From the NCBI GenBank assembly GCA_017311315.1, contig CM029632.1, positions 18,092,669 through 18,156,668 of the forward strand: a stretch of 64,000 nucleotides of DNA. Direction: 5' to 3'. This document shows positions 10,675 to 21,707 of this stretch, in pieces; the first letter of the stretch is position 1; the number at the start of each line of letters is the position of its first letter. The notes beneath the pieces were generated by a model. The model had not been told where the DNA came from, searched no databases, and saw nothing but the letters and a program-made list of their open reading frames with translations. The translations under genes and the position numbers were made by a program. This stretch comes from Dendrocalamus latiflorus. Taxonomy: Eukaryota > Streptophyta > Magnoliopsida > Poales > Poaceae.

Positions 10675-10821
10675 TGTTAGAATAGGATTGCAATTTCTTT
10701 GTTTTCTTATATGCCTTTGTTTTCTTATTTGTGTATGACATATTTTCTTGTAATATCCACTTGCACTATCCCTATATATTATCCTTTAGATCTCATGAAT
10801 ATACATATAATATTCATAACA
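10675..10821 (+). mobile_element. Short copia LTR
   Basis: A 147-bp LTR beginning TGTTAGAATAGGATTG and ending ATTCATAACA is followed directly by TGTTATCAAAGTTAGG. That resembles the primer-binding site complementary to initiator tRNA-Met used by many copia elements. It interrupts the ABCC relic immediately upstream of its signature exon. Confidence 0.7.
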
Positions 10822-11161
10822 TGTTATCAAAGTTAGGTCACTAACTCTAGTTTTTTCGTACCACCACTGGAGAGCTGCCGCAGCCGTCTCTGGCCATCAT
10901 CGCTCTGCCCCGGCCACCCGCCGGCCCCCCGGAGCTTGCCCGCTTGTCGCCCACTGTCTCGGCAACTACTGCCTGGCATCCGCTACCTATTGCCTGTCGT
11001 CTCATGTGACCACTGCCAGCGCTCGTCGGCCCATCGCAGCCATTTTCGCTCGAAGCCTATCGCCTAGCGCTCGGCGCCCGCTCCAGTCGCCCGTCGCCCA
11101 CCGTCTAGCGTGTGCCCGTCGGCTCGGTGGGTTAGATAAGTTATGTTTTTTAGTTTCCCAA

Positions 11162-11453
11162 AAAAATAATCAATAAAAAACATCGATCTAACCGCCACGT
11201 TGTCCAGCGCTGCTTGTTAGACTTCGTTGCCTTGATCANNNNNNNNNNNNNNNNNNNNNNNNNNNNNNNNNNNNNNNNNNNNNNNNNNNNNNNNNNNNNN
11301 NNNNNNNNNNNNNNNNNNNNNNNNNNNNNNNNNNNNNNCCGTGCCGTCCAGTGCCACAAAAATAATCAATAAAAAACATCGATCTAACCGCCACGTTGTC
11401 CAGCGCTGCTTGTTAGACTTCGTTGCCTTGATCACCGTGCCGTCCAGTGCCAC
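11162..11453. other. 96-bp duplicated block with scaffold gap inside the first copy
   Basis: Positions 11162-11238 equal 11358-11434, and 11339-11357 equals 11435-11453. So the left copy is the same 96-bp block as the right copy, split by exactly 100 Ns (11239-11338). The bases directly after the gap are those expected directly before it continues. This is the pattern of two contig ends that overlap but were joined with an arbitrary-length gap. Confidence 0.9.
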
Positions 11454-11459
11454 TTACCA

Positions 11460-11846
11460 ATGGCTTTCGTTTCATCAGTTGTGATCTCATTCTCGGAAGC
11501 AAAGCTCCATAGGACGAACTACAGATTATGGTATTCACTCATGAAGATCACACTCAATGGTCTCCATCTCTGGGGATATGTCACTGGTGCACGACCTTCT
11601 CCGTCATTATTGGTTCAGCCTCCTCCTAGGCAACCTACTTTTGCACCTCATGCAGAAGGTGATACCGCCAAAAAGGAGGTAGAGGCTGCCACCGCTACTG
11701 ACGCTGCTAATGAGGCTTTTCAATATGCTATCGACGTCTTTAAGCGCTGGTGTGTTGATAAGCCCCATATTCAAGCCATACTAATGGTTAGCATTGTCTC
11801 CATCCAACCAAATATTGTTGGTTTGCGATCTACTCGTTATATATGA
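11460..11846 (+). pseudogene. Partial copia gag (UBN2-type)
   Basis: This is a 128-residue open frame starting at the ATG after the copia leader. It contains KLHRTNYRLWYSLMKITL followed by GLHLWGYVTG, the N-terminal pattern of plant copia gag proteins (L-x-x-x-NY-x-x-W, then LHLWGHITG). The CCHC zinc knuckle is missing because the frame diverges into unrelated sequence after RWCVDKPH. It packages element RNA in intact relatives and is non-functional here. Confidence 0.8.
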
Positions 11847-11849
11847 GAG

Positions 11850-12640
11850 TACTGCCACGTCACTCCACGTCAGCATGAATGGCGTGGTAAATATGTACGG
11901 CCACGCCAAGGTTTGTTATAAAAAGGGATGTGTGTATTTTTGGTGTACTCCCGACTGATGTTAAGGATTGCCACTGCAGCGCTACAGTGTGCAGTCATAC
12001 TTTGCCACGCTGAAAACTATCAGCACGGCGCTACTCCCATTCCTTTTTATTTGTTTAAGTATTCTAGTAATTATTTTTTGGACGATTATCACGTTCGCTT
12101 GTGACGTGTTTTTATTAGTCTAAAACATATGTGAAGATAATAAAGTTGGGGAGGACAATAAACATATGTGACAGAGCTTTAGCCACGTCACGAGTCAAAA
12201 TGGTCAGATTTAAAAATATAATTAGAAAAAGTTATTATTAAAATATTTTTAAAGTGGATTAATTAATAAGAAATCGTAAAGAAAGTTGTCTCGAAAACCG
12301 GCAGGAGGGGAAGTACAAGGAGAAGTATGAGATGAGGGCCCGTATAGAGTGGTGATATGGGACCGCGAGATCGACCATTCAAAATGTATATATAATATGT
12401 CAGTTTAGAAGTTAAATATAAAATATATGTATTAGCTAGTTGCTGTTATTATATCTACGAATTCAAGTATTTAATTCCGAATCCGTTTCATGTTATACCG
12501 GTTCGCATTTGACATTGCAACTGCGCTTAGTAAGCATCTACATTTAGATCCAATTTTCTATTCAAATTTAAATATTTAGTATCTGAATTAAAAATCTGGA
12601 TTCAGTAACGAGATTATCCCACCAAATCCGGGTTAGTTTT
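11850..12640. other. AT-rich intergenic, no gene seen
   Basis: This contains some CACGTCA and GCCACG words near 11860-11920 and then plain AT-rich sequence. No coding evidence. Confidence 0.4.
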
Positions 12641-12647
12641 CACTCCT

Positions 12648-12950
12648 ATAAGAACATGTACAATGCAAGATGCTTATATATGAATGCTTAAAGAGAGAGA
12701 ATATAGTCATATCATTAAACACCTATGCAAAAGTTATTTCCTCCAATACAAGCATATCTTCTATGGGTGCTTGATGCTACATTATATATTAATTAGATAT
12801 AGTTATACACATAACCATCTGCTAAGCACCAGTGCTTATTTAAGCATCGATGCTTTAACATAAGCACTTTATATATTCTATATGGCAAAAAGAATCAGTT
12901 TTTCATTGCTAAACATCTCTCTAAGCGCCTGCATTGTACACGCTCTAAGG
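12648..12950. mobile_element. MITE family C, copy 1
   Basis: The element begins near ACATGTACAATGCAAGATGC and ends GCATTGTACACGCTCT, short inverted termini. The interior shares long segments with 52127-52416, including GAATGCTTAAAGAGAGAGAA and CAGTTTTTCATTGCTAA. The two copies are about 300 bp each. No TSD was fixed. Confidence 0.75.
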
Positions 12951-13480
12951 CGCGATATGCGAGCGTGAAGGATAGCATCTGACATGTAGGGTCCACGGAG
13001 AAGTCACGTAAACGGTGCGCCCGCACACGGCATGCGTCTGTCTTTCTCGGCCACGTGGTGCGCCCGTTGGGAATCGGGAAAAGACGATAAAAGAAGGTCC
13101 ACTTGGCCCAATTCTCGGAACTTCCACACGAACGCCCGACGCAGCCCGACCCGACAATTCAGCTCGTTTTTTGCCCGCTTTTGGACCGCATTTCTGGCCC
13201 GAGCAACCGGCGGCTTTACGGCCCATCAGAAACGGTGCTCTCCCTGCCGGACGCGGCCCACGGGTGGCAAAGTTCGTCAGTATGCAACGGTGGCAAACTG
13301 ACAGTGACAGTAGTACTGAGAAGCGGGGTGCTCGATCTGATGTGGCCTTTTTTTCTTTACGACGGGTGGTCGGGGCCTTGATCTTTGTTTAGAGGAACAA
13401 CAGCGGTTTGATTCCAAACGGAAAACAGTTCAATATCTACATTAATCATGAAAAATTCCTGCATTTTGAATGAAGCCCGT
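12951..13480. other. GC-richer non-coding segment
   Basis: Positions 12960-13390 are GC-richer, with overlapping open frames on both strands but no recognisable motif, signal peptide or splice pattern. Nothing is called. Confidence 0.35.
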
Positions 13481-13489
13481 CACAGTATT

Positions 13490-13745
13490 GGTCTCCTTCA
13501 ATTCGGTTTTTTCTAATGACTTTTGACTTTTTGGCTGAAATGACATCGTAGCCACTGTTAGTTTTTTAAGATATTCAATTAAAAGAAATAAGAAAAAAAG
13601 AGGAAAGATGAAAACACCGTTATATCTCTACGAAGGATGCAAAAAATAAAATAAAAATATGCTAAAATACCAATATGTTCCAACTGTCTTTTATTATCTT
13701 CTGAAGAAAAAAAGGTAGAAGCCAAAAGCATTTTTGAACAGAGCC
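13490..13745. repeat. MITE family B, copy 1
   Basis: This resembles 39595-39850: a TTCAATTAAA block followed by AGAAAAATAAGAAAA, a CATCTCGATGGA/ATCTCTACGAAGGATGC block, and inverted ends with TTTTGGCT / AAGCCAAAA words. It is diverged and the termini are approximate. Confidence 0.45.
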
Positions 13746-14104
13746 ACATCTCGGCTACCTAGACAAGCTCCAATAGTTAGCTGCTACTACTTCAACTGTA
13801 GACTTCAGAGGCGGAATTGCCATTCCTTCCTGCGCGCAGGTGAGACAATCAAATGATCAATCCCCTTGGGGACAAGAGAGAAGACGAGGCTTGCGTGGCT
13901 GTGAGATCATCACAATTCGATGCAAAATCTATGTACGCCATATTAGCTGTAACGTCCAAGAAAAGAGTCGAACAGTAGACGTAGCCATCCCCTAGTCTCC
14001 TAAGCTTGGTTGCGTTCGTAGCTTGCTAGCTAGCCTTTCGCCGGAGGCGACAATGCAAGCTACCACTGGATACACCCTACCACTCGATTATAGTTGCATT
14101 TTTT

Positions 14105-14315
14105 TGAACTGCGGAAACGATTTTTGGCTTATGTCTTTTGAATTCTATTTGTTCGTAAGAGATAGTATATAGAAAGAAATAGCCGCATATGATTTTGGCT
14201 GATATATCTGAACTCAGTGCGATATCTACTACAATATACATGTAGACCCTACCTTAAAAAGATGTACCGTTTAAAAGCTAGTTACTGTAGCAAGAAGTGA
14301 TAAGCCAAAGTCTGA
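14105..14315 (+). repeat. MITE family D, copy 1
   Basis: This shares ordered blocks with 18800-19045 (opposite orientation) and 48618-48845. The blocks are a CGCATATGATTTTGGC/CGCATGTGATTCTAGCC-type word, TTTAAAAGCTAGTTACTGTA/TTAAAAGTAAGTTACTGTAG, and ends with GGCTTAT. Termini are approximate. Confidence 0.45.
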
Positions 14316-14319
14316 ACTC

Positions 14320-15290
14320 AACCGAACTAGCCATAGATATCTACGCGACTCCAATTGACCCATATATATATATACTAGTATGTGTAAGAATGAGTACATT
14401 CATGCTCAACAAGCCACGGTGGAAAAGTTTCATAATACAACCAAGGTTTTTAAGCAAAATGTCCAACAAGGAGGGTTTATCTTGGATCTATCATCACTAC
14501 TACCCATAGTTTTATTTGCAAAGCATTTTGGTTTGAACCAAATTAAAGCAAGTTAACAATTGTTTTTAAGAGTAAGAGGGTTAATGATTCAACATCATGA
14601 CCAATACCACACTTAACCTTCAAAAGACTACTTATACCTTGAGTTTAGGAATCACCCTACAACATAGCTTTATTACCCGGATCTACACATGGTTGCACGC
14701 ATTACCCCTTTGGATCTAATTAATTTCTATACTATCCATCTTTCATTGGATTTGGTTTGGATTCAATCAATTTCTTGGCTTGATTTGAGCATATTTTTTT
14801 TGTCTTTCTGCATCAATTTATTGGTATTGATTTGAACCTGAGCCAAGCCCAAGCCAAAGCTAGTGGCTGGTGGGCTTTGGTGCATGGTGACCGGCTAGAC
14901 TAAACCAACCCTACTCATGTTCATGTAGAAGAGGAGATCGAGATTGAGTTCATGGCTTCATGCAAACAAGAGGAGAAAGAGGAGAGATAGAACAGAGGTA
15001 GGGAAAAGCTAGCATGACATGTGAGTCCTATAATCTTTTTTTTCTGATTATGTTGACTGGATTGCTTGCATGTCAAAATCCACTTCTGAAAACCAGCTTA
15101 TGTGTCAAAATTGTTTCTACGTTTGCGTCACCTCAGAGCAAAACTACCTTATATGGAAGTAAATTGGGTTTTGACAAAATAGGTTGGGAGTAATTTGGTT
15201 GTCAGATCTTAACTTCTCTAACACAAGACAGTTTTCTAATTCTTATAATAAACAGATGCAAATAGAAAAACAAAGTGAATCGATGACTTG
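14320..15290. other. AT-rich intergenic, no gene seen
   Basis: Moderately AT-rich DNA with no recognisable coding or repeat structure apart from scattered poly-T. Confidence 0.4.
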
Positions 15291-15299
15291 GCTACCCGA

Positions 15300-15740
15300 G
15301 CTTTGGTGATTTGGAGAGAACTTCTTTAGACTTCAGTTCTCCCCCCCCCCCCCCCCCGAAGCTTCGATGGATTTGCTGGCTGTTGCTACACATGAGAAAT
15401 TGTGATTGGAGAACTGGGGGGGAGAGAGAGAGGACTGAGTCTGACCTCTGAGGAGGAACTGACGAAGCTGGTCTCAGTCGGGTCTCCTCTCCTGCCGCCG
15501 TGGTGCGCCGCCCGTCGTTTTGGTGTGAGCACCGAGCAGGGACCAGGGAGTAGCCGACTGCAGTGGCTAGTGGAGACTGTGTTAGCCTGTTAGGGTTCGC
15601 CGATGCGGCCGGGCCAAACGACGCGCAAGGCTGCAAATGGGTTAGCCTAGGCCGTGACCCGCGACACCAGCCGCCCAGTTCAAGCTTCAGGTCGCTAATG
15701 GGGTATGAATTTAGGTATTTTGGCCCAATTAAATAAATAA

Positions 15741-15816
<76 letters not shown>

Positions 15817-15870
15817 CCTTACATACTGGTTGTTCAGCTGAATACCCATAAACCACTATAGATCTGTCCC
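15300..15870 (-). mobile_element. hAT (Tip100-like) fragment with TA microsatellite
   Basis: The right end (15827-15870) reads GTTGTTCAGCTGAATACCC and ends AGATCTGTCCCTG. This is the reverse complement, with few changes, of the left end of the hAT element at 1479. The interior is a GC-rich block (15400-15680) like that in the relative, a C homopolymer (about 15343-15357) and a long TA array. The opposite terminus was not found, so the left limit is approximate. Confidence 0.65.
15744..15813. repeat. (TA)n microsatellite
   Basis: About 66 bp of uninterrupted TA dinucleotide preceded by AATA repeats, inside the hAT fragment. Confidence 0.95.
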
Positions 15871-15871
15871 T

Positions 15872-16545
15872 GACACCATCACCCTTTTCTTTATACAAAG
15901 GTGTCAAACAGAGAGCTTTAAACCTTTTCTCTAGAGCAAAACTTTAGCTAAATAAAGACCCCAACCTATAGCTTAAACAAAAACGCCTGCTTGATCTCGT
16001 TTGGGCAGAGCAGCACACACATCACACACCAGTAAGGTCAAATCCACAAAGGGGTGTGGATATCGTTGACGTGGAAAGATCAATTTAGGACACAAGCACA
16101 CAGCATTCACAGGAATACTTTTTCAAAAGGAAAAAAACATCCATAAGATGCCAAAAGAAAGGAGCAGAGTTGATAAATCGATTTTTTAAGGCAATTGATA
16201 AATTGAATTGACCAACACCAACAGAGCAGCACACAAGAAGTCTTTCAGGAAAAGCAGGTTCTTTCGTGAATTCCTTTCCCGTGCGAGTGACAAAAGTGGC
16301 GTCTGCCTGCTGAAGTGCATGCTGCCTTGGAGAGAGAGAGGCCGGCTTTGCTAGGACGTAGAGCGTTCTTTTTGTCTCTTGCTAGAGTGGCAGCCCTGCA
16401 CTTATGCACCCCACAAGGGGAGAAACAAAGGCAGGCCTACGGCTTACCAGTAGCAGAAATTGGCGCAAGCACACCCTATGTCCTTGAGGATTCATTTTTG
16501 GCGGAAGCACCCCTTCATTTATTATACTCAAAGTTCAAATAACAC
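15872..16545. other. Intergenic, no gene seen
   Basis: Mixed sequence between the hAT fragment and a Tourist-like MITE. No domain or repeat was recognised. Confidence 0.35.
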
Positions 16546-16548
16546 TAT

Positions 16549-16933
16549 AAGCCTGTTTGGGAGAGCTCCACCAGCTTCAGATCCACGAAAAACAGCTCTA
16601 CTCCACGAAATTTTACCCAAACGCTCCAGCTCCGCGAAATCTGGATCCACCAAAATCCTGGATCTGAGGGCCAGATCCATGGATTTCATGGAGCTCCTCA
16701 AGGGGTGCTCCACCGTGGAGTTGGGTGGTAATTACCCACCAATGCCACTGGTTATACACCACATCCCACCAAAAGTGGCCATTCCCATCAAAACCTCAAT
16801 TTTGTGGATCTGGAGCTACTGTACAAACCAAACACTCCATGGTGGAATCCCAGATTCACGGTGGAGCTGCTCCATGGTGGAGCTGCTGCTCCAGATCCAC
16901 GTTTTCAGTGGTGAAGCTCTCCCAAACAGGCCC
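16549..16933. mobile_element. Tourist-like MITE, copy 1 (3-bp TSD)
   Basis: The ends are AAGCCTGTTTGGGAGAGCTC and GAGCTCTCCCAAACAGGCCC, inverted repeats, flanked by TAT at 16546-16548 and 16934-16936. It is about 385 bp. It closely matches 52988-53375, sharing a central GGGGTGCTCCACCGTGGAGT block. The 3-bp TSD and GGGCCTGTTTGG-type termini fit PIF/Harbinger (Tourist) elements, which normally target TWA. Confidence 0.8.
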
Positions 16934-16949
16934 TATCACCTACTAACCC

Positions 16950-17223
16950 CGCTTGTTTCAGCTTCGGTTTGTGACTTCTGACTTATTTTTTACTATTCAT
17001 AAATTTCATCTTTTTCTAAACGTTTGGGTTTTTTTAGCTTTTTTGCCGGTTCTTTTTTCCCGTATTCGTTTTGCACTGTCCGTGATGAGCTAGCATATTT
17101 TTTCTATTTTTAATTTTTTAAATTTAATTACGCCAAATAAGCCACATTCAGCTACAGTGAAATTTCAGCCGCTACAGTGCAATTTCAGTCATATACCACA
17201 GCTTTTCAGCCCAACCGAGCGGG
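16950..17223 (+). mobile_element. MITE family A, copy 1
   Basis: The ends are CCCCGCTTGTTTCAGCTTCG and CAGCCCAACCGAGCGGGG. Internal landmarks are CACTGTCCGTGATGAGCTAG, an A/T run around TTTAATTTTTTAAATTTAAT, and ACGCCAAATAAGCC, then GCTACAGTG twice. Other copies are at 18263 (reverse), 26950 (reverse), 30085, 31362, and partial at 8620 and 54120. This is the most abundant repeat in the window. Confidence 0.75.
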
Positions 17224-17268
17224 GCCGAATTCAATGACTCTAAACTAACCTAGTTTTGGATAACGTAT

Positions 17269-17777
17269 GGGGCGTTTGGTTGCCCGGTTCTTGCCCAGCC
17301 AGGCTCCCCAGATGCAAGTTTTAGTTGTTTGGTTGCCCGCATCGAGGTCTGAACCTGGCTCTCCAGATGCAAAAGGCAGCTCAGAGCCTGGCTCTCGAGA
17401 TACGGATTTCATTTGCGTTTCTGGCGAGCCAGGCTCGCATGGTGCAGCACAGGGTTCTGTTAACGATACTATTAACATGTGATTAACGTGTATTAAGTGA
17501 TATTAGTGTATTTTAAAATAGATCAAGATATTAAAAGTAAAATTGAAATTATTAGAGTGCACTTACACAAGTTAAATATTATAAGATCACTTGTTTTTTT
17601 ATTTTTATTTCATGCGATACGGCTTCATGCAGGCAACCAAACGCTGTCTCTTCTCAGCCAGGCTCTATACGTACAGACAACCAAACAGCAATAGCTTGCA
17701 TCTCTACAACCTGTCCTACGAGAACTTGGTTCCCAGATGCGAGCCAGGCTCCACTCACCAACGAACCAAACGCGCCC
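17269..17777. mobile_element. MITE with GGGCGTTTGGTTGCC-type ends
   Basis: The left end is GGGGCGTTTGGTTGCC. The right end ACGAACCAAACGCGCCC is its imperfect reverse complement. Words such as GAGCCAGGCTC(C) and CAGATGC recur in inverted orientation on both flanks of an AT-rich centre. It is about 509 bp. A TSD could not be settled (GTA is possible). Confidence 0.6.
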
Positions 17778-17784
17778 GTAGTGT

Positions 17785-18235
17785 CCATGTATATAAGTTT
17801 CACTAATGTTGTCGTACCTAGTAGTTTACAAAATGTCATCTAAAGATAAGAAATTACATAATGGCTCTTAAAACATACAAAGAGGGCTTAGACTAAAGAA
17901 AAAAATTACAAGGAAGCCCTTGTAGATTTTTGTCGTTGCTCCTCCTGCGATGGACTTCCAGACCTGAGACCAGCAAGCTGGATCGACAGAGGAAGAATGG
18001 CATCCCCGTCCTTGGAGTGGAGGTTGAAAAGAAGAGCCGAGGATCGACAACGGATTCCTCCTGCAATGCACTCAACAAGGTCCCCCTGAGGCATAGCTAG
18101 GGAACATTTGATGATTTGATCTTTAATCCCAGGGACTTGTGAGCTTGCAAGGGCTTGTTTATAATTTTTTTTCTTTATTTTGTGCCCTCTTTGTATGCTT
18201 CAAGGGCTATTATGTAATTTCTTATCTTCAAAGTG
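17785..18235. other. Intergenic, no gene seen
   Basis: Three overlapping short minus-strand frames (17868-18094) give different peptides from the same bases and none has a known motif. No gene is called. Confidence 0.35.
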
Positions 18236-18262
18236 ACCCTTTTGTAGACTACTGGGCATATA

Positions 18263-18540
18263 CATTGGCGAAACGGGCGCTTAGTTTGATGATGGCTTAT
18301 AGTTTTTGTCGCTGTAGCTGGTTTATCTTTTACTGTATCTGATAATGGCTTATTTTACGTAATTAAATTTTAAAATTTTAAAAATGGAAAATATGTTAGC
18401 CCATCACGTACAATGCGAAGGAATACGGGGAAAAAGAAAAGGTAAAAAACACAAAAAACCAAAAAAAACTAAAAAAAAAGATGAAATTAAGGAATAGTAA
18501 ATTATAAGCCAGAAGCCAGAAGCTATCACTGAAACGAGTG
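18263..18540 (-). mobile_element. MITE family A, copy 2
   Basis: This is in reverse orientation to the copy at 16950: GCTGTAGCTGG, the AATTAAATTTTAAAATTT run, TTAGCCCATCACGTACAATG, and an A-rich block ending AAGCCAGAAGCCAGAAGC. Confidence 0.7.
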
Positions 18541-18799
18541 GGGCCACACGTGGATGCTACGTCATTCAAAACCGGGGTGGATTAGGGCGAGAGGGGTAAT
18601 TTGATCCGGTTACGATAGTTGAGGGGTATAAACTGAATGGTTTCATAGTTATGGATGTTATTTGAACTTTGGGCATAAGACCTAGGCATAAGTTAGGTGG
18701 TAACGTGAAACTCTTCTTTTTTTTCATTTGGCATAGAAGTGCATAACATTTTCAAAGTTTTCATTCAAAGCAAAACCGGGAAGGAAAATCACAGTAAAT

Positions 18800-19045
18800 T
18801 TAGACTCCGTTTCAAACATTGGAATTAAGATATAGGCTAAGTTTTTTCACTTATGACTCATGGCTTATAGCTTATGCTACAGTAATTAGCATTTAAACGG
18901 TGTGTTTTTAATGCAAGCTTAACAGGAAGATTGTAATAAAAAGTGCACTGAGTTCAGTTGTACCGGCTAAAATCGCATACGACTATTTTCCTTTGCGTAC
19001 TGCCTCTTACGAGCGTCAGAATTCAAAAATTGAAGCCATAATTTA
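18800..19045 (-). repeat. MITE family D, copy 2
   Basis: This is the reverse orientation of the family with copies at 14105 and 48618: GGCTTATAGCTTATGCTACAG, CATTTAAACGGTGTGTTTTT, and GCTAAAATCGCATACGACTA in order. Confidence 0.45.
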
Positions 19046-19049
19046 TAAA

Positions 19050-20520
19050 TCACAGACCAGAGGAACATATATTTTACGGTATTTTTAGTACATGATTATG
19101 TGGACTCTCTGGTGTGGTATACGTACCAGACGAATACCGTGACTCGTGGCTGGAACATGTATAGGAACACCTGAAACTGAAAGTACGACACTTTGGTTCA
19201 GCAAAAATTGGAGCTCAGAATTAATTGCATTCTGTTTGGTCAATACTGCAATACTGTGTTTTTATCCAATGAACATCAAATATATACTCACGTATAGTGC
19301 AGCACTACACTTCGGTCCTTTTTTTTTTTTGCTTTTGATTTCTGATTTTGACTTTTGGTTTTTTTGGAAGTTAAAAAAATAAATGTTGAAATAGGACAGT
19401 CTCTTAAAGAGGATTTTCCAAACGGCTTCTCAAACTTAAAATCATGTGTGCCGACGTCTTCGTTGTCCGCTGCCATATCAAAAAATACAGATAGAAATAA
19501 CCGACCGTAGTCCAAAAGAACACGCACTTCAGGTTCAACCATCTTCGTCTTGATCTCCCAAGTCCCAACGACATTTCAGTTATGTTAAAATGACACTGAA
19601 TCTCATATTGTAATATTGTTGTAACGATTAAAGTTATCTCGATCTTGAGCAAGTTTAATAGTACAGATAGCTGCTACCTCCAATACATTTCCATGTCATC
19701 AAAAGATAATGATGCAGTCAACTCATACAATAAGCTGGCTATAAGTTGTCTCCACAAGAGCTCTCAATCATTTAATACATACATGGGTATTGATAATTTA
19801 ATACATGCATGGGTATAGCAATTAGTTCTATTGGTACATGCATGTATAATGCCTCTTTTCCTGTGCTATAGCTTGACTCTTGCATGAGAGTCGGCTTGTC
19901 TCTCTCTCTCCTTTTCTCTCCCCTCCATATAGGACTATACTGACATGGATTCCTTTATAGCTAGCACAATCAACCTTATTAAACTTGCTCTTAAGATGGC
20001 CATGGTAACCGCCGAAAAGACTGTACAGTGCATACTGAATGCTACGCAAAGGCGGTGGTGGTGGTACAATGATAGAGATTCTTCGCGGTACAAAGCGCTG
20101 CTCATTTCTGAAGGCGCAACTAACACACGCACGCACGCACACACATACATGTCACGCACCCCTTCCTGCTTTCCGCCGATGCAGTATTTACCTCCGTTCA
20201 AAAACATGACCAGTAGTACGTGTGGCTTGTGCCGCCGCTGTACGCGTCCTCCCTTCTTCCTCCTCTTTTGACTTCTCTTTTTTACCTTCCCAGAGCGCAC
20301 AGTGGCCAAAAGTTGCTTGCTTACGCTTTCCACCGCTCGCATCGCATGCAGCCGCGCCCAGCGATGCGTCATAGCCACCGATCCATTACAGAGATGGAAT
20401 CTCACGGAATAGTTTGGCCTTGCAGCAGGCGTGCAGCAAGCGAGCGCAGCATGCAGGGAGAGGCATGCATGCGATGGCGCAGGCTTTGTGAATTGCGATG
20501 CCAGAGCCAAAGCGACGTGA
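19050..20520. other. Intergenic, no gene seen
   Basis: AT-rich to 19900, then mixed. Short open frames on both strands at 19828-20510 carry no domain, and several include low-complexity CACACG repeats (20125-20145). I see no gene. Confidence 0.4.
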
Positions 20521-20635
20521 ATATATATATATATATATATGTGCGTCTGAGCGCGTTCGCCAGCGGTGAAGCCCGAAGCAAAGCCTTAAAAGAGCTGCGT
20601 CGTGTGTGTTCCTCCTGGATGGAGGCAACGCCACC

Positions 20636-20859
20636 GTAAAATTTTTGCTTTTTAGCCCAAAATTTAAAAGTTTTTTACATATGAACCCCTGGAGAAAAGA
20701 TTTGCAAAAATAGACCCTTTTCTCGGCGCCACAAAATATGGCGCCAAGGGTACATGTCACGGCGCCATATGCTTTAGCGCCGTGTATTGACACGTCGGAG
20801 CCAGGGTGGCATAGCTCGGAGCCGCAGAACATGGCGCCGTGAAGTGCACATACGGCGCT
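20636..20859 (+). repeat. Left terminal inverted repeat of the PMD element
   Basis: The outer part is AT-rich (GTAAAATTTTTGC...). The inner part has repeated GGCGCC palindromes at roughly 20-30-bp spacing (for example CGGCGCCACAAAATATGGCG and ATGGCGCCGTGAAG). It pairs with 24575-24798. Confidence 0.9.
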
Positions 20860-21224
20860 AACAACCTTGGCGCCGTGCTCTGGGACTTAAGCCCGAGCGC
20901 GGCCCCTCGGCCCCTCACTCTGTTCAGCCCAACCGAAGCAACCGCCGCCGCCACTCTCTTCCCCCCTCAAAATCTACTCAAATCCATCCGTTTTTCTCGC
21001 GATTTTGCTTCCAAATCGACTAAGCAAGGTGAACCCCCTTCTTTCCATTGATTTTTTGCAATAAATATGGATTATTTGAGGTACATTTCGTTTGGGAAGA
21101 TTTGAAACCCTAGATGAAATTAGTTCAATTGGGCTCGGTTTTAGGTTAGCTTTTCGATAGATATGCATAATGTAAGAGTAGTAATGTGTATAGATTCGTT
21201 TTTAGGGTTTGATTTTTAGAAATA

Positions 21225-21560
21225 TATGTATTTTAGGGTTTGATTTAGAAATACATTTGTTTTTAGGGTTTGATTTAGAAATATATGTTTAGATTTAGAG
21301 TTTGATTTAGAAATACACATATTTTTAGAGTTTGGTTTGAGCGAGATTGATGAATGTTTAGAAATACATATGTTTGTAGGGTCCATTTTAGAAATACATA
21401 TGTTTTTAGGGTTTGATTTGAGCGAAATACATATGTTTTTAGGGTTTGGTTTGAGCGAGATTGATGAATGTTTAGAAATACATATGTTTTTAGGGTTTGA
21501 TTTAGAAATACATATGTTTTATGGGTATGATTTGAACGACATTGTTGAATGTTTAGATTT
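21225..21560 (+). repeat. Leader tandem repeat, units of about 30 bp
   Basis: Imperfect copies of GAAATACATATGTTTTTAGG followed by GTTTGATTTAGA occur about eight to ten times, some with an inserted GAGCGAGATTGATGAATG. The array lies in the presumed 5' leader or first intron of the PMD gene, ahead of an acceptor CACAG at 21702-21706. Confidence 0.8.
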
Positions 21561-21707
21561 AGGGTAAATCAATTTGATTCCAATTATTATTCATGTTGAT
21601 TCCAATTTCATAATTCAATTTGATTATTATTTTTATTTATAAATCATGTTTTATAAATTTCTTATTTGAATATTTCTTAACTATTGAATTCTAAAATTTA
21701 TCACAGG

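Larger units (their letters stand above)
10675..11850 (+). mobile_element. Truncated Ty1/copia retrotransposon (LTR, leader, partial gag)
   Basis: After the LTR and primer-binding site comes a GC-rich leader (about 10860-11130), the assembly gap region, and the start of gag at 11460. The element stops within gag at about 11850. No protease, integrase, reverse transcriptase or 3' LTR follows, so it is a 5' fragment. Confidence 0.75.

Noticed and set aside
11150..11453. Frames containing unknown residues across the Ns
   Set aside because: They exist only because the gap was translated.
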